Position numbers and translations under genes: made by a program
In this document: piece by piece, positions 1 to 7,555 of the stretch
Position numbering within the stretch: the first letter of the stretch is position 1
Layout: every line of letters starts with the position of its first letter
Notes under the pieces: generated by a model
Seen by the model: only the letters and a program-made list of their open reading frames with translations
What the model was told of the DNA's origin: nothing
Database searches by the model: none
From: Pseudomonas sp. S30
Lineage (GTDB): Bacteria; Pseudomonadota; Gammaproteobacteria; Pseudomonadales; Pseudomonadaceae
Assembly (NCBI RefSeq): GCF_016518545.1
Contig: NZ_JACVTO010000018.1
Coordinates: 54,116-118,115 of the forward strand
DNA: 64,000 bases
Direction of reading: 5' to 3'

Positions 1-1
1 G

Positions 2-724
2 CCGTTCACCGTGGTCGGCATCCTGCAACGCACCGGCACGCCCGTGGACCGTACCCTGCACATCAGTCTGGCCGGCATGGAAGCCATCCACGTCGACTGG
101 CACAACGGCGTGCCCGCCCGCGGCGCAGGCCGCATCAGCGCCGAGCAGGCCCGCACCATGGACTTGCAGCCCAGCGCCATCACCGCCTTCATGCTGGGCC
201 TGAACAGCAAGATCGCGACCTTCAGCGTGCAGCGCGAGATCAACGAGTTCCGCGGCGAGCCGCTGCTGGCGATCCTGCCTGGGGTGGCCCTGCAGGAACT
301 GTGGGGCATGATGGGCATCGCCGAGCAGGCGCTGTTCGTGGTCTCGGTGTTCGTGGTGCTGACGGGCCTGATCGGCATGCTCACGGCCATCCTCACCAGC
401 CTCAACGAGCGCCGGCGAGAGATGGCGATCCTGCGCTCGGTCGGGGCACGCCCCTGGCACATCGCGGGGCTGCTGGTGGTCGAGGCGCTGGCCTTGGCGC
501 TGGGCGGTATCGTCGTCGGCCTGGGCCTGCTGTATGGTGGCATCGCCCTGGCGCAGGACGCCGTGCAGGCCAGTTACGGCCTGTACCTGCCGCTGGACTG
601 GCCGAGCGTCCATGAATGGACGCTGCTGGCGATCATCCTGGGCGCGGCACTGCTGATGGGCAGTGTGCCGGCCTGGCGCGCGTACCGGCAGTCGCTGGCC
701 GACGGCCTGTCGATCCATCTCTGA
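2..724 (+). CDS. ABC transporter permease, FtsX family (3' part only)
   Basis: The reading frame is open from the first bases of the window, so the gene starts upstream and only about 240 C-terminal residues are present. They contain a MacB/FtsX-type permease domain: a hydrophobic segment after MMGIAEQALFVV, the cytoplasmic coupling motif LNERRREMAILRSVGARP that contacts the ATPase in this family, and two further membrane helices before the end. It is followed after 9 bases by a DUF3299 gene and then oprG. The same neighbours in P. aeruginosa (PA4063-PA4067, from memory) belong to a zinc-limitation-induced transporter locus, so a role in metal acquisition is inferred, not shown by sequence. 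Confidence 0.85.
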   Translation, partial: PFTVVGILQRTGTPVDRTLHISLAGMEAIHVDWHNGVPARGAGRISAEQARTMDLQPSAITAFMLGLNSKIATFSVQREINEFRGEPLLAILPGVALQELWGMMGIAEQALFVVSVFVVLTGLIGMLTAILTSLNERRREMAILRSVGARPWHIAGLLVVEALALALGGIVVGLGLLYGGIALAQDAVQASYGLYLPLDWPSVHEWTLLAIILGAALLMGSVPAWRAYRQSLADGLSIHL

Positions 725-733
725 GGAGCAGGC

Positions 734-1315
734 ATGTCGATTTGCGCACTCGCGCCCGGCCGCCGTGGCGATACGAACATGAAGACGGCGCTGCAGATCC
801 TGCTGCTGGTACTGCTGGTGGTGGTGATCCCGGCCTGGGCGGACGAACCCCGCGAATTGGACTGGCCAGCGCTGATTCCCGAAGGCGCGCCGGTCATCGC
901 GCCGCAGCTTGCACCGCTGCACGACCTGTCGCAGATGGGCAGCTCCCTGAGCGATGCACTGGCGGCCGAATCCGCCCCTGCTGCCCGCCAGCAGGCGCCA
1001 GATGCGCCGGTGGTCAAGGCGCTGGACGGCCAGCAGGTCAAGCTGCCCGGTTACATCGTGCCGCTGGAAGTGAGCGAGGAAGGACGCACCACCGAGTTCC
1101 TGCTGGTGCCCTACTACGGCGCCTGCATTCATGTGCCGCCACCGCCTTCGAACCAGATCGTGCACGTGTTCAGCGAAATGGGCGTGCGCGTCGAGGACCT
1201 CTACCAGCCCTACTGGATCGAGGGCCGGATGCAGGTCAAGAGCACCAGCAGCGAGCTGGCCGAGGCCGGTTACCAGCTGGACGCCGAGAAAATCTACCCC
1301 TACGAACTCAAATGA
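734..1315 (+). CDS. DUF3299 periplasmic protein
   Basis: The 193-residue frame begins at an ATG six bases after a good GAGGAG ribosome site that overlaps the permease stop. A second ATG at 779 begins a textbook signal peptide (MKTALQILLLVLLVVVIPAWA), so either the protein carries a 15-residue N-terminal extension or the true start is 779; the ribosome site favours 734 and the signal peptide favours 779. The mature part has the conserved DUF3299 core KLPGYIVPLE...LVPYYGACIHVPPPPSNQ with one Cys and one His (CIH). Spacing of 9 bases to the permease suggests an operon. The molecular function is unknown; context suggests an accessory to a metal (zinc) ABC transporter. Confidence 0.8.
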   Translation: MSICALAPGRRGDTNMKTALQILLLVLLVVVIPAWADEPRELDWPALIPEGAPVIAPQLAPLHDLSQMGSSLSDALAAESAPAARQQAPDAPVVKALDGQQVKLPGYIVPLEVSEEGRTTEFLLVPYYGACIHVPPPPSNQIVHVFSEMGVRVEDLYQPYWIEGRMQVKSTSSELAEAGYQLDAEKIYPYELK

Positions 1316-1345
1316 GCGCTACGTCACCCTCGGTGGCGCGCTTCG

Positions 1346-1387
1346 TTGAGCTGAGTCAAACATTGTGTTCAGGCAGCTCCCTAAAAT
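1346..1387 (+). promoter_or_regulatory. ANR/FNR-type class II promoter of oprG
   Basis: TTGAGCTGAGTCAA at 1346-1359 matches the ANR/FNR consensus TTGAT-N4-ATCAA at 8 of 10 defined bases. Exactly 22 bases downstream is a -10 hexamer TAAAAT (1382-1387). A start near 1394 puts the box centre at -41.5, the class II activator position. Oxygen/ANR-dependent control of oprG is known in P. aeruginosa; for this strain it is inferred. Confidence 0.7.
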
Positions 1388-1426
1388 TGGACAACTCGAT
1401 TTTTCCTACGTCCTTTTGGAGCTTTC

Positions 1427-2110
1427 ATGAACAAGAACATGCTCGGTGCCTCGCTCGTCGCGTTGGCACTCGCAGCCCCGGCTGTCCACGCCCACCAGGC
1501 CGGTGACTTCATCCTGCGGTCCGGTGCCATCACCACCGCGCCCAACGAAGACAGCGGCAACCTGAAGCTCGACGGCGCCAAGGTCTCCGGCACCAAAGCC
1601 ACACTGGACAGCGACACCCAGCTGGGCCTGGCCTTCGCCTACATGCTCACCGACCACGTGGGGATCGAGCTGTTGGCCGCCACGCCGTTCAAGCACACCG
1701 TGGGCGTCAAGGGCCTGGGCGGCGGCCTGGACGGCAAGCTGGCCGACATCAAGCAGCTTCCGCCGACCCTGTCGCTGCAGTACTACCCGATGGATCCCGC
1801 CTCGAAGTTCCAGCCCTATGCCGGCATCGGCGTCAACTACACGCTGTTCTTCGATGAAGACCTCAGCAGCGCACGCAAACAGCAGGGTTTCAGCAACATG
1901 AAGCTGCAGGACTCCATCGGCCTGGCAGGTCAGCTGGGCATGGACTACATGCTCACCGACAACTTCCTGCTCAACGCTGCCGTGTGGTACGTCGACATCA
2001 ATACCAAGGCCAGCATCGATGGTCCGAGCGCACTGGGCGTCGGCAAGACCAAGGTCAACGTCGAAGTCGATCCCTGGGTCTACATGGTGGGTGTCGGCTA
2101 CAAGTTCTAG
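1427..2110 (+). CDS. oprG: OmpW-family outer-membrane protein OprG
   Basis: This 227-residue protein has a 22-residue signal peptide ending AVHA-HQAGD, an AxA-type cleavage site. The OmpW signature follows: AGDFILRSGAITTAP, the beta-strand segments DHVGIELLAATPFKHTV and LSLQYYPMD...FQPYAGIGVNYTLF, and a C-terminal aromatic residue (VGVGYKF) as recognised by the BAM machinery. OmpW/OprG proteins form 8-stranded barrels with a narrow hydrophobic channel and are implicated in uptake of small hydrophobic or amino-acid-like molecules. The gene stands alone behind an ANR-like promoter and is separated from the DUF3299 gene by 111 bases. Confidence 0.93.
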   Translation: MNKNMLGASLVALALAAPAVHAHQAGDFILRSGAITTAPNEDSGNLKLDGAKVSGTKATLDSDTQLGLAFAYMLTDHVGIELLAATPFKHTVGVKGLGGGLDGKLADIKQLPPTLSLQYYPMDPASKFQPYAGIGVNYTLFFDEDLSSARKQQGFSNMKLQDSIGLAGQLGMDYMLTDNFLLNAAVWYVDINTKASIDGPSALGVGKTKVNVEVDPWVYMVGVGYKF

Positions 2111-2160
2111 GCAGAACCGCCCTGCGTAGCGGCGGTGCGGCTACCAGGCACTTGAACGGC

Positions 2161-2187
2161 GCGGCCCCGGTCTTACCCGTGGGCCGC
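2161..2187 (+). terminator. Possible oprG terminator hairpin
   Basis: GCGGCCC (2161-2167) pairs with GGGCCGC (2181-2187). There is no real T tract (AGTCGTTT follows). It lies between convergent oprG and the epimerase gene, so it may serve both strands. A smaller inverted repeat ACCGCC/GGCGGT lies at 2116-2136. Confidence 0.4.
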
Positions 2188-2194
2188 AGTCGTT

Positions 2195-3127
2195 TCAGCG
2201 CCCGTCCAGCAACCGCGCCAGCCCCTGGCCCAAGGGTGTAGGCTCGGGGAAATCGAAACGCGCCAGCAAGCGCTGGTTATTCGCCCGCGAATGGCGGATG
2301 TCCCCCGCGCGTCCCGGGGCATGGCTGACGACGGGCACCTGACCCACCACCTTCGCCAGGGCTGCGAGCAACTGGTTCAACGAGGTCGCCTGGTTCAGGC
2401 CGACGTTCACCGCCCCCTCTTCGACCTGCTCCTGCTCGAGCGCCTGCACCATGACCTGCACCAGATCGCCCACGAACAGGAAATCGCGGGTCTGCTCGCC
2501 GTCGCCGAACACGGTAATGGGCAGCCCGCGGCTGGCGCGCTCGCAGAAGATGCTGATCACCCCTGAATAAGGCGATGAAGGATCCTGGCGCGGACCGAAG
2601 ATATTGAAGAACCGGAACACCACCGGCTCCAGGCCATGCTGGCGCCGGTAGAAATCCAGGTACTGCTCGCCGGCGAGCTTGTCCACCGCATAGGGCGTCA
2701 GCGGCGCCTTGGGCGTGTCCTCGCCGATCGACTGGCCTTCACCGTTGTTGCCATAGACAGCCGCGCTGGAGGCGAACAGCACACGACGAACGCCGTTGAC
2801 GCGCATCGCCTCGCACACGTTCAGGGTGCCGATGAAGTTGCTCTGGTGAGTCTTCACTGGATCCTCCACCGAGGCCTGCACCGAAGCCACCGCGGCCAGG
2901 TGCACCACGGCCGCGCAGCCCGCAGCCGCCTGGGTCACCAGTGCGGCGTCGGCCACATCGCCCTCGATCAATTGCAGGCGCGGATGGTCCAGGCGCAGGT
3001 TGCTGCGTTTACCGGTGGACAAGTCGTCCAGTACCCGCACCGCATGGCCCTTGTCCAGCAGTGCATCGCACAGGTGCGAGCCGATGAAACCAGCCCCACC
3101 GGTGATCAGGATGGGGGCTTCAGCCAT
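2195..3127 (-). CDS. NAD-dependent epimerase/dehydratase (extended SDR, GalE-like)
   Basis: The predicted protein has 310 residues. The nucleotide site GGAGFIGSH is at residues 9-17 and the catalytic dyad is intact in PYAVDK (YxxxK), with the upstream SSAAVYG serine motif. The C-terminal part has the NxRD-like FNIFGPRQDPSSPYSG segment typical of UDP-sugar 4-epimerases/dehydratases. The start at 3127 is chosen because an upstream in-frame codon would add 13 unrelated residues; the ATG overlaps the end of the upstream gene by 8 bases (ATGGCTGA), implying translational coupling. The substrate is not deducible; a surface-polysaccharide nucleotide sugar is likely. Confidence 0.85.
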   Translation of the reverse strand: MAEAPILITGGAGFIGSHLCDALLDKGHAVRVLDDLSTGKRSNLRLDHPRLQLIEGDVADAALVTQAAAGCAAVVHLAAVASVQASVEDPVKTHQSNFIGTLNVCEAMRVNGVRRVLFASSAAVYGNNGEGQSIGEDTPKAPLTPYAVDKLAGEQYLDFYRRQHGLEPVVFRFFNIFGPRQDPSSPYSGVISIFCERASRGLPITVFGDGEQTRDFLFVGDLVQVMVQALEQEQVEEGAVNVGLNQATSLNQLLAALAKVVGQVPVVSHAPGRAGDIRHSRANNQRLLARFDFPEPTPLGQGLARLLDGR

Positions 3128-4004
3128 GACGATAGAACCTGTCCAGTAGAGGGGGCAGCCCCGCACGCCAGGCGCGTGGCTTGATGCCGAAGGTATGAAG
3201 GATTTTCTTGCACGCCAGCACCGCGTGTTGCGGCTCCTCGCTGGCGTCCGGCCGCGCCGCGTGAGCTTGCGGGGTCGGTGCCTGAATCGCCAGGGTCTGC
3301 CATTGCGCCGCTTCGGTCAGGATCGCCTGGCCCAGCGCCAGTGGCGTGGTCGCCTCATTGCCGGCGTAGTGATAGGTGCCCCATAGGGGCGCGGCGCAGT
3401 CCAGTTGCTTGAGCACCGAGAGAATCACCCGGGCGGCATCGTCCACCGGGGTGGGATTGCCGCGTCGGTCATCGGCCAGCAACAGTTCCTGAGGTTGCTC
3501 GGCGCGGGTCAGGAAGCGGCCAAGGATGCCATCGCGGCTCTCGTCCAGCACCCAGCCCAGGCGCAGCAGCACGTGCTGCGGACAGGCTGCGCGCACGCTC
3601 TGCTCGATACGCCACAGCGCCTGGCCGCGCGTACCCAGCGGTACCGGCTCGTCCTTCTCGCTGTACGAGGTGGCGCGAGAGCCGTCGAACACCCGGTAGC
3701 TGGAAGGCTGCAGCAAGGTGATCTGGTGATGCTGGCACAGTTCGGCCAGACGCTCGACCGCACGTTCCTGCCCAGCCAGGCGCTGCTCGCTGACCGACTC
3801 GGCCTGGAACCAGTCGAAGTAGTAGGCCAGGTTGACCAGGGTGTCGGGGCGATGATCGTCGAGCAACTGGGTGAGGCTTGCGGCGTCCCAGCCGTCCTGC
3901 GGGGGGCGTGGCGCCAGGAACGTGATGTCTTCCTCGGCCCCGAGACGAATCAGCGCTTGCCCAAGGGCATTGCCACCACCCAACAGCATCAGGCGCATAC
4001 GCAT
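3120..4004 (-). CDS. RmlD-like SDR protein with degenerate active site
   Basis: The predicted protein has 294 residues. It starts with a Rossmann glycine motif (LMLLGGGNALGQALI, residues 6-19) and continues with the RmlD-substrate-binding-domain pattern: PDTLVNLAYY, LLQPSSYRVFDG, and the late VDDAARVIL segment. At the position where dTDP-4-dehydrorhamnose reductases and related SDRs have YGxxK, this protein reads RGQAL (126-130), so both catalytic Tyr and Lys appear lost. It is co-transcribed and overlapping with the epimerase downstream, suggesting a regulatory subunit, a binding protein or a changed chemistry. The start at 4004 (MRMRL) is preferred over 4139 because the extra 45 residues lack family character; 3998 is also possible. 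Confidence 0.75.
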   Translation of the reverse strand: MRMRLMLLGGGNALGQALIRLGAEEDITFLAPRPPQDGWDAASLTQLLDDHRPDTLVNLAYYFDWFQAESVSEQRLAGQERAVERLAELCQHHQITLLQPSSYRVFDGSRATSYSEKDEPVPLGTRGQALWRIEQSVRAACPQHVLLRLGWVLDESRDGILGRFLTRAEQPQELLLADDRRGNPTPVDDAARVILSVLKQLDCAAPLWGTYHYAGNEATTPLALGQAILTEAAQWQTLAIQAPTPQAHAARPDASEEPQHAVLACKKILHTFGIKPRAWRAGLPPLLDRFYRHG

Positions 4005-4185
4005 AGAGTCAGCAGGTCCGCTCAGATCGATTAGGGAAAGGCGATCATTTTGCGGTTTCCGTTCGGGGAAGTCCAACCCCGGCGCCTCAAGCCCAGGGCT
4101 GCAGGGGATTTTGCCTCGGCCTCTTCTGTGCGCAGGCAATCTGTTCGATACTTCGAGCGGTCAATCGTCCCCCGGCAGGAGCGCC

Positions 4186-5031
4186 ATGGATTTTGCGATC
4201 AGCACCGAGCAGCGCGGTCGTTGGCAGTACGACGAGCCGGCGCCTGGCCGGGAACACTTCATCGAAGAGGCCTTCGACGGCTACCGCCAACAGGCGCGCC
4301 TGCTACAGCCGGACGTGGAGCGCGCGCCGCCCCTGTTCGTGGTCGGCGGGGCACGTTCGGATTTCACCCGCCTCAACCCGCTGCTCTATCGCCTGCAACG
4401 CCAGGGCATCGGCTCGCTGACTGCGAACCTGTCCGGTCACAGCCTGGCCAGCGAACCTGGCGCCGAGGGCGCGTCGCTGGCGATCAACCTGGACGAGGCG
4501 CAGCGCTTCGTCCAGCACCTGTCGGGGCGCTGCCGCACCCTGCTCGGCCACAGCCTCGGCGCCGCCATCGCCCTGAAGCTGGCCGCGCAATTGCCGCAAA
4601 TCGACAAACTGGTGCTGATCTGCCCGGCGGTGTACCCCGACGCCGCCCATACCGAGCCATTCGGCCCCGCCTTCAGCGCTGCGATCCGCCAACCCTGGGC
4701 ATTCCTGGACTGCGACAGCTACGCCTTCCTGCGCCAGTTCAATGGCCGAGTACTGCTGGTGATCGGTGAGTACGACGGCCTCAACTCCAAGGCTCACGGT
4801 CAAGGCCCGGGCACCTCGGCCGGCACCCGTGTGCTGCGCGGCGTGTCGCGCTACAGCCCGATTCCCGAGGAGGTCACCCATGCCCTGCTGCGCTCGGTGC
4901 CGGCGCCCCATGCCGAGTGCCTGCTGCTCACCGACTGCGATCATGGCATCGCTGCGCACCTGCGCGATGTGCCGCAGGTGGCCGATCAGGTAGCCGACAC
5001 GGTGGCCGGGTTCGTTCTGGACAGCGAGTGA
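4186..5031 (+). CDS. Alpha/beta-hydrolase
   Basis: The predicted protein has 281 residues, read from ATG 4186 preceded by AGGAG at 4177-4181. The nucleophile elbow GHSLGAA is followed by the typical hydrophobic helix. A plausible acid is the Asp in IGEYDGLN and the catalytic His is in DCDHGIAAH, so the Ser-Asp-His triad is complete. No signal peptide is seen, so it is probably cytoplasmic. It is divergently oriented from the SDR pair across 180 bases. The natural substrate is not predictable from sequence; esterase, thioesterase or C-C hydrolase roles are all possible. Confidence 0.8.
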   Translation: MDFAISTEQRGRWQYDEPAPGREHFIEEAFDGYRQQARLLQPDVERAPPLFVVGGARSDFTRLNPLLYRLQRQGIGSLTANLSGHSLASEPGAEGASLAINLDEAQRFVQHLSGRCRTLLGHSLGAAIALKLAAQLPQIDKLVLICPAVYPDAAHTEPFGPAFSAAIRQPWAFLDCDSYAFLRQFNGRVLLVIGEYDGLNSKAHGQGPGTSAGTRVLRGVSRYSPIPEEVTHALLRSVPAPHAECLLLTDCDHGIAAHLRDVPQVADQVADTVAGFVLDSE

Positions 5032-5054
5032 ACCGCTGCGCCTTGGTTAGCGAG

Positions 5055-5867
5055 CTATTCGATCTCGAACAAGCCGTTGCTCACCGTGCCGGCACTGAGG
5101 CGCTCGCGGATGTCGTCGTCGATACGCGGATCGTCCGGGCGGTAGAGCTTGACCTGGCGGTAGGCGTTGATGCGATTGATTTCCTCGCCGAGGAACTCCC
5201 ACACCACGCGGGTACAGGCCGGATTGCGCCGGTCACCGCTGGAAACGCCGGTCTTCAGGCCGTTTAGACGCGTGATGCGGCTCTTGAAGCTGGGGATGAG
5301 GATGGTCTGGCTCATTTCATTGAGGGTCAGCGACTCGTAGTCGATCAGAAACACCCGATCCTGCAACTGGAATGCCGCGCCCAGGTAACGGCAGCGCACC
5401 TCGGCCTGCTGGAGGCCGGCACTGCTGCGCTCCTGTCGCTCCTGGCGCTCGAACAGGAAACTGCCGCGCTCTTCCCATAGATGCACCAGCGACACCAGGA
5501 TCGTGCCCGGCACCGACATGCAGTTGGAATACTCGAAGTAGTACCCGCAATAGCGCGACAGGTTGCCGGCATGGGCGTGCAACGGCTTGAACAGTTCGCT
5601 GATCGGGTCGGTCTGCGGGCCGGATACGGCCGAGGGATTGCGCGCGCCGATGAGACGGGCGAACTGCTCCGGCGGCAAGGTCAGCTCGTAGTCTTCCACG
5701 CCGAAGAAGTCGCCGATGCGCTTGAGGTTGTATTTCGTCGGCTGGCTCTGGCCGCTGAGGTACTTGTTGAACTGCGCGCGGTTGATCGACAGCTGGCGGC
5801 AAACCTCTGAAATGGAACGGTAATGGCTGCAGGCGAGCTTGAGATTGGCGGCTAGAAAATCGGCCAT
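5055..5867 (-). CDS. XRE-type helix-turn-helix transcriptional regulator
   Basis: The predicted protein has 270 residues. Residues 16-60 form a Cro/C1-type helix-turn-helix (SISEVCRQLSINRAQFNKYL followed by SGQSQPTKYNLKRIGDFF). The remaining 200 residues are a conserved but uncharacterised C-terminal domain with several aromatic and Cys residues (YCGYYFEYSNC), possibly a ligand-sensing module. The start at 5867 (MADFLAANL) is chosen because family members begin just before the HTH; a longer form from 5978 would run through the operator-like inverted repeat. It is divergent from the AGCS symporter gene, so it is a candidate regulator of that gene and of itself. Confidence 0.8.
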   Translation of the reverse strand: MADFLAANLKLACSHYRSISEVCRQLSINRAQFNKYLSGQSQPTKYNLKRIGDFFGVEDYELTLPPEQFARLIGARNPSAVSGPQTDPISELFKPLHAHAGNLSRYCGYYFEYSNCMSVPGTILVSLVHLWEERGSFLFERQERQERSSAGLQQAEVRCRYLGAAFQLQDRVFLIDYESLTLNEMSQTILIPSFKSRITRLNGLKTGVSSGDRRNPACTRVVWEFLGEEINRINAYRQVKLYRPDDPRIDDDIRERLSAGTVSNGLFEIE

Positions 5868-5882
5868 GGGCGCTGTTCCGGA

Positions 5883-5920
5883 TGATGCGAGTGCAGCCAT
5901 TGTAGCATCAACTCGCATCA
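5883..5920. promoter_or_regulatory. Candidate operator: 10-bp perfect inverted repeat
   Basis: TGATGCGAGT (5883-5892) and ACTCGCATCA (5911-5920) are perfect inverted copies separated by 18 bases, giving a 28-bp half-site spacing. It lies directly upstream of the XRE regulator and about 130 bases upstream of the divergent symporter gene. Autoregulation or cross-regulation by the XRE protein is inferred. Confidence 0.55.
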
Positions 5921-6045
5921 AAACAGACCAACCCGCGAAATTGTAACCACAGGTGTCATGGCCAACCATGCGCGGCAACGAGAGCGCGTGCCCCTGCCAC
6001 CGCTGGTCAATTCACATAAAAAATAAGAATCGAGGTCATTTCCCA

Positions 6046-7488
6046 ATGCTCGAAGCACTTAACGATTTCCTGTCAGGAAAACTGCTCATCGTCCTGATCG
6101 TCGGGCTCGGTAGCTACTTCACCATTCGATCCCGGTTCGTCCAGTTCCGTCACTTCGTGCACATGTTCAGCGTGTTCAAGGAGTCTCTTCGCGGCCAGGC
6201 TGGCCAGCTGAGCTCGTTCCAGGCCCTGATGCTGAGCCTGGCCGGTCGCGTCGGCGCCGGTAACATCGCGGGCGTCGGTATCGCCGTGACCCTGGGCGGC
6301 CCAGGTGCAGTGTTCTGGATGTGGGTCACCGCACTGGTGGGCATGTCCAGCAGCTTCTTCGAATGCACCCTGGCCCAGGTCTACAAGCGCGCCGACGGTG
6401 ACGGCCTGTACCGCGGTGGCCCAGCCTACTACATCCTGCACGGCTTGAAGCTGCGCAGCATGGCCATCGTGTTCTCGATCCTGCTGCTGGTCACCTACGG
6501 CTTCGCCTTCATCGGCCTGCAGTCGTACACCGTGACCCACTCGCTGCAGAACGCCTTCAACTTCAGCCCGCAGCACACCGGCATCGTCCTGGCCGTCCTG
6601 CTGGCGATCACCTTCATCGGTGGCATCAAGCGCATCGCCGCGGTCTCCGACCTGCTGGTGCCGATCAAGACCCTGGCCTACATCGGTGTCACCCTGTATG
6701 TCATCGGCACCCAGATCGAACACGTGCCGGCCATGCTGGAAACCATCTTCAAGAGCGCCTTCGGCCTCGACCCGGCCTTCGGCGGCCTGTTGGGCAGCGC
6801 CATCGTCATGGGTGTGAAGCGCGGCGTGTTCGCCAACGAAGCCGGTCTGGGCAGTGCGCCGAACGTGGCGGCCGTGGCCGCGGTGAAACATCCCGGCGCC
6901 CAGGGCGTGGTGCAGGCGTTCAGCGTGTTCCTCGACACCTTCGTGATCTGCACCTGCACCGCGCTGCTGATCCTGCTGTCGGGCTTCTACACCCCAGGTT
7001 TCGAAGGCGACGGCATCGTCCTGACACAGAACTCGCTGGCCGCCGTGGTCGGTGACTGGGGCCGCATCTTCGTCAGCGTTGCGCTGTCGCTGTTCGTCTT
7101 CACCTGCATCCTCTACAACTACTACCTGGGCGAGAACAGCCTGCAGTTCCTGAGCCGCAACCGCGGTGTGCTGATGGGCTTCCGCGTGCTGGTACTGGCG
7201 CTGGTGGTGTGGGGCTCGATGCAGGACCTGTCCACGGTGTTCGCCTTCGCCGACATCACCATGACCTGCCTGGCGTTCGTCAACCTGGTGGCCCTGGCCC
7301 TGCTGTTCAAGGTCGGCCTGCGGGTGATGCGCGACTACGATGCCCAGCGCAAGGCCGGCATCAAGCAACCGGTGTTCGATTCCTCGAAATTCGCCGACCT
7401 GGACCTGGACCGCGCCGCCTGGCCGGCCAACCCGTCGGCCGAACCTGCCGCCGACAAGGCGGCTGGCGAGCTTCAGCACCAGCGCTGA
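6046..7488 (+). CDS. Alanine/glycine:cation symporter (AGCS family)
   Basis: The predicted protein has 480 residues from ATG 6046, which follows GAGGT (6032-6036); an upstream in-frame ATG at 5953 would add 31 hydrophilic residues and is rejected. About ten to eleven membrane helices are visible. The family signature is present: GRVGAGNIAGVGIAVTLGG followed by PGAVFWMWV, and the second conserved block GVKRGVFANEAGLGSAPN. AGCS proteins import alanine or glycine with Na+ or H+. The C terminus (after about residue 440) is a hydrophilic Ala/Pro-rich tail. It is monocistronic or linked to the asparaginase gene 67 bases downstream, with a hairpin between them. Confidence 0.9.
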   Translation: MLEALNDFLSGKLLIVLIVGLGSYFTIRSRFVQFRHFVHMFSVFKESLRGQAGQLSSFQALMLSLAGRVGAGNIAGVGIAVTLGGPGAVFWMWVTALVGMSSSFFECTLAQVYKRADGDGLYRGGPAYYILHGLKLRSMAIVFSILLLVTYGFAFIGLQSYTVTHSLQNAFNFSPQHTGIVLAVLLAITFIGGIKRIAAVSDLLVPIKTLAYIGVTLYVIGTQIEHVPAMLETIFKSAFGLDPAFGGLLGSAIVMGVKRGVFANEAGLGSAPNVAAVAAVKHPGAQGVVQAFSVFLDTFVICTCTALLILLSGFYTPGFEGDGIVLTQNSLAAVVGDWGRIFVSVALSLFVFTCILYNYYLGENSLQFLSRNRGVLMGFRVLVLALVVWGSMQDLSTVFAFADITMTCLAFVNLVALALLFKVGLRVMRDYDAQRKAGIKQPVFDSSKFADLDLDRAAWPANPSAEPAADKAAGELQHQR

Positions 7489-7501
7489 TCCGCCCGCCCC
7501 A

Positions 7502-7522
7502 GCCGCCCCGTTCGCGGGCGGC
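7502..7522 (+). terminator. Hairpin after the symporter gene
   Basis: GCCGCCC (7502-7508) pairs with GGGCGGC (7516-7522), with a 7-base loop, 13 bases after the symporter stop. No uridine tract follows, so it may be only a partial terminator or mRNA-stabilising hairpin before ansA. Confidence 0.4.
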
Positions 7523-7555
7523 TGACTCCTTCTCGATTCGCTTGGGAATGCTTCC

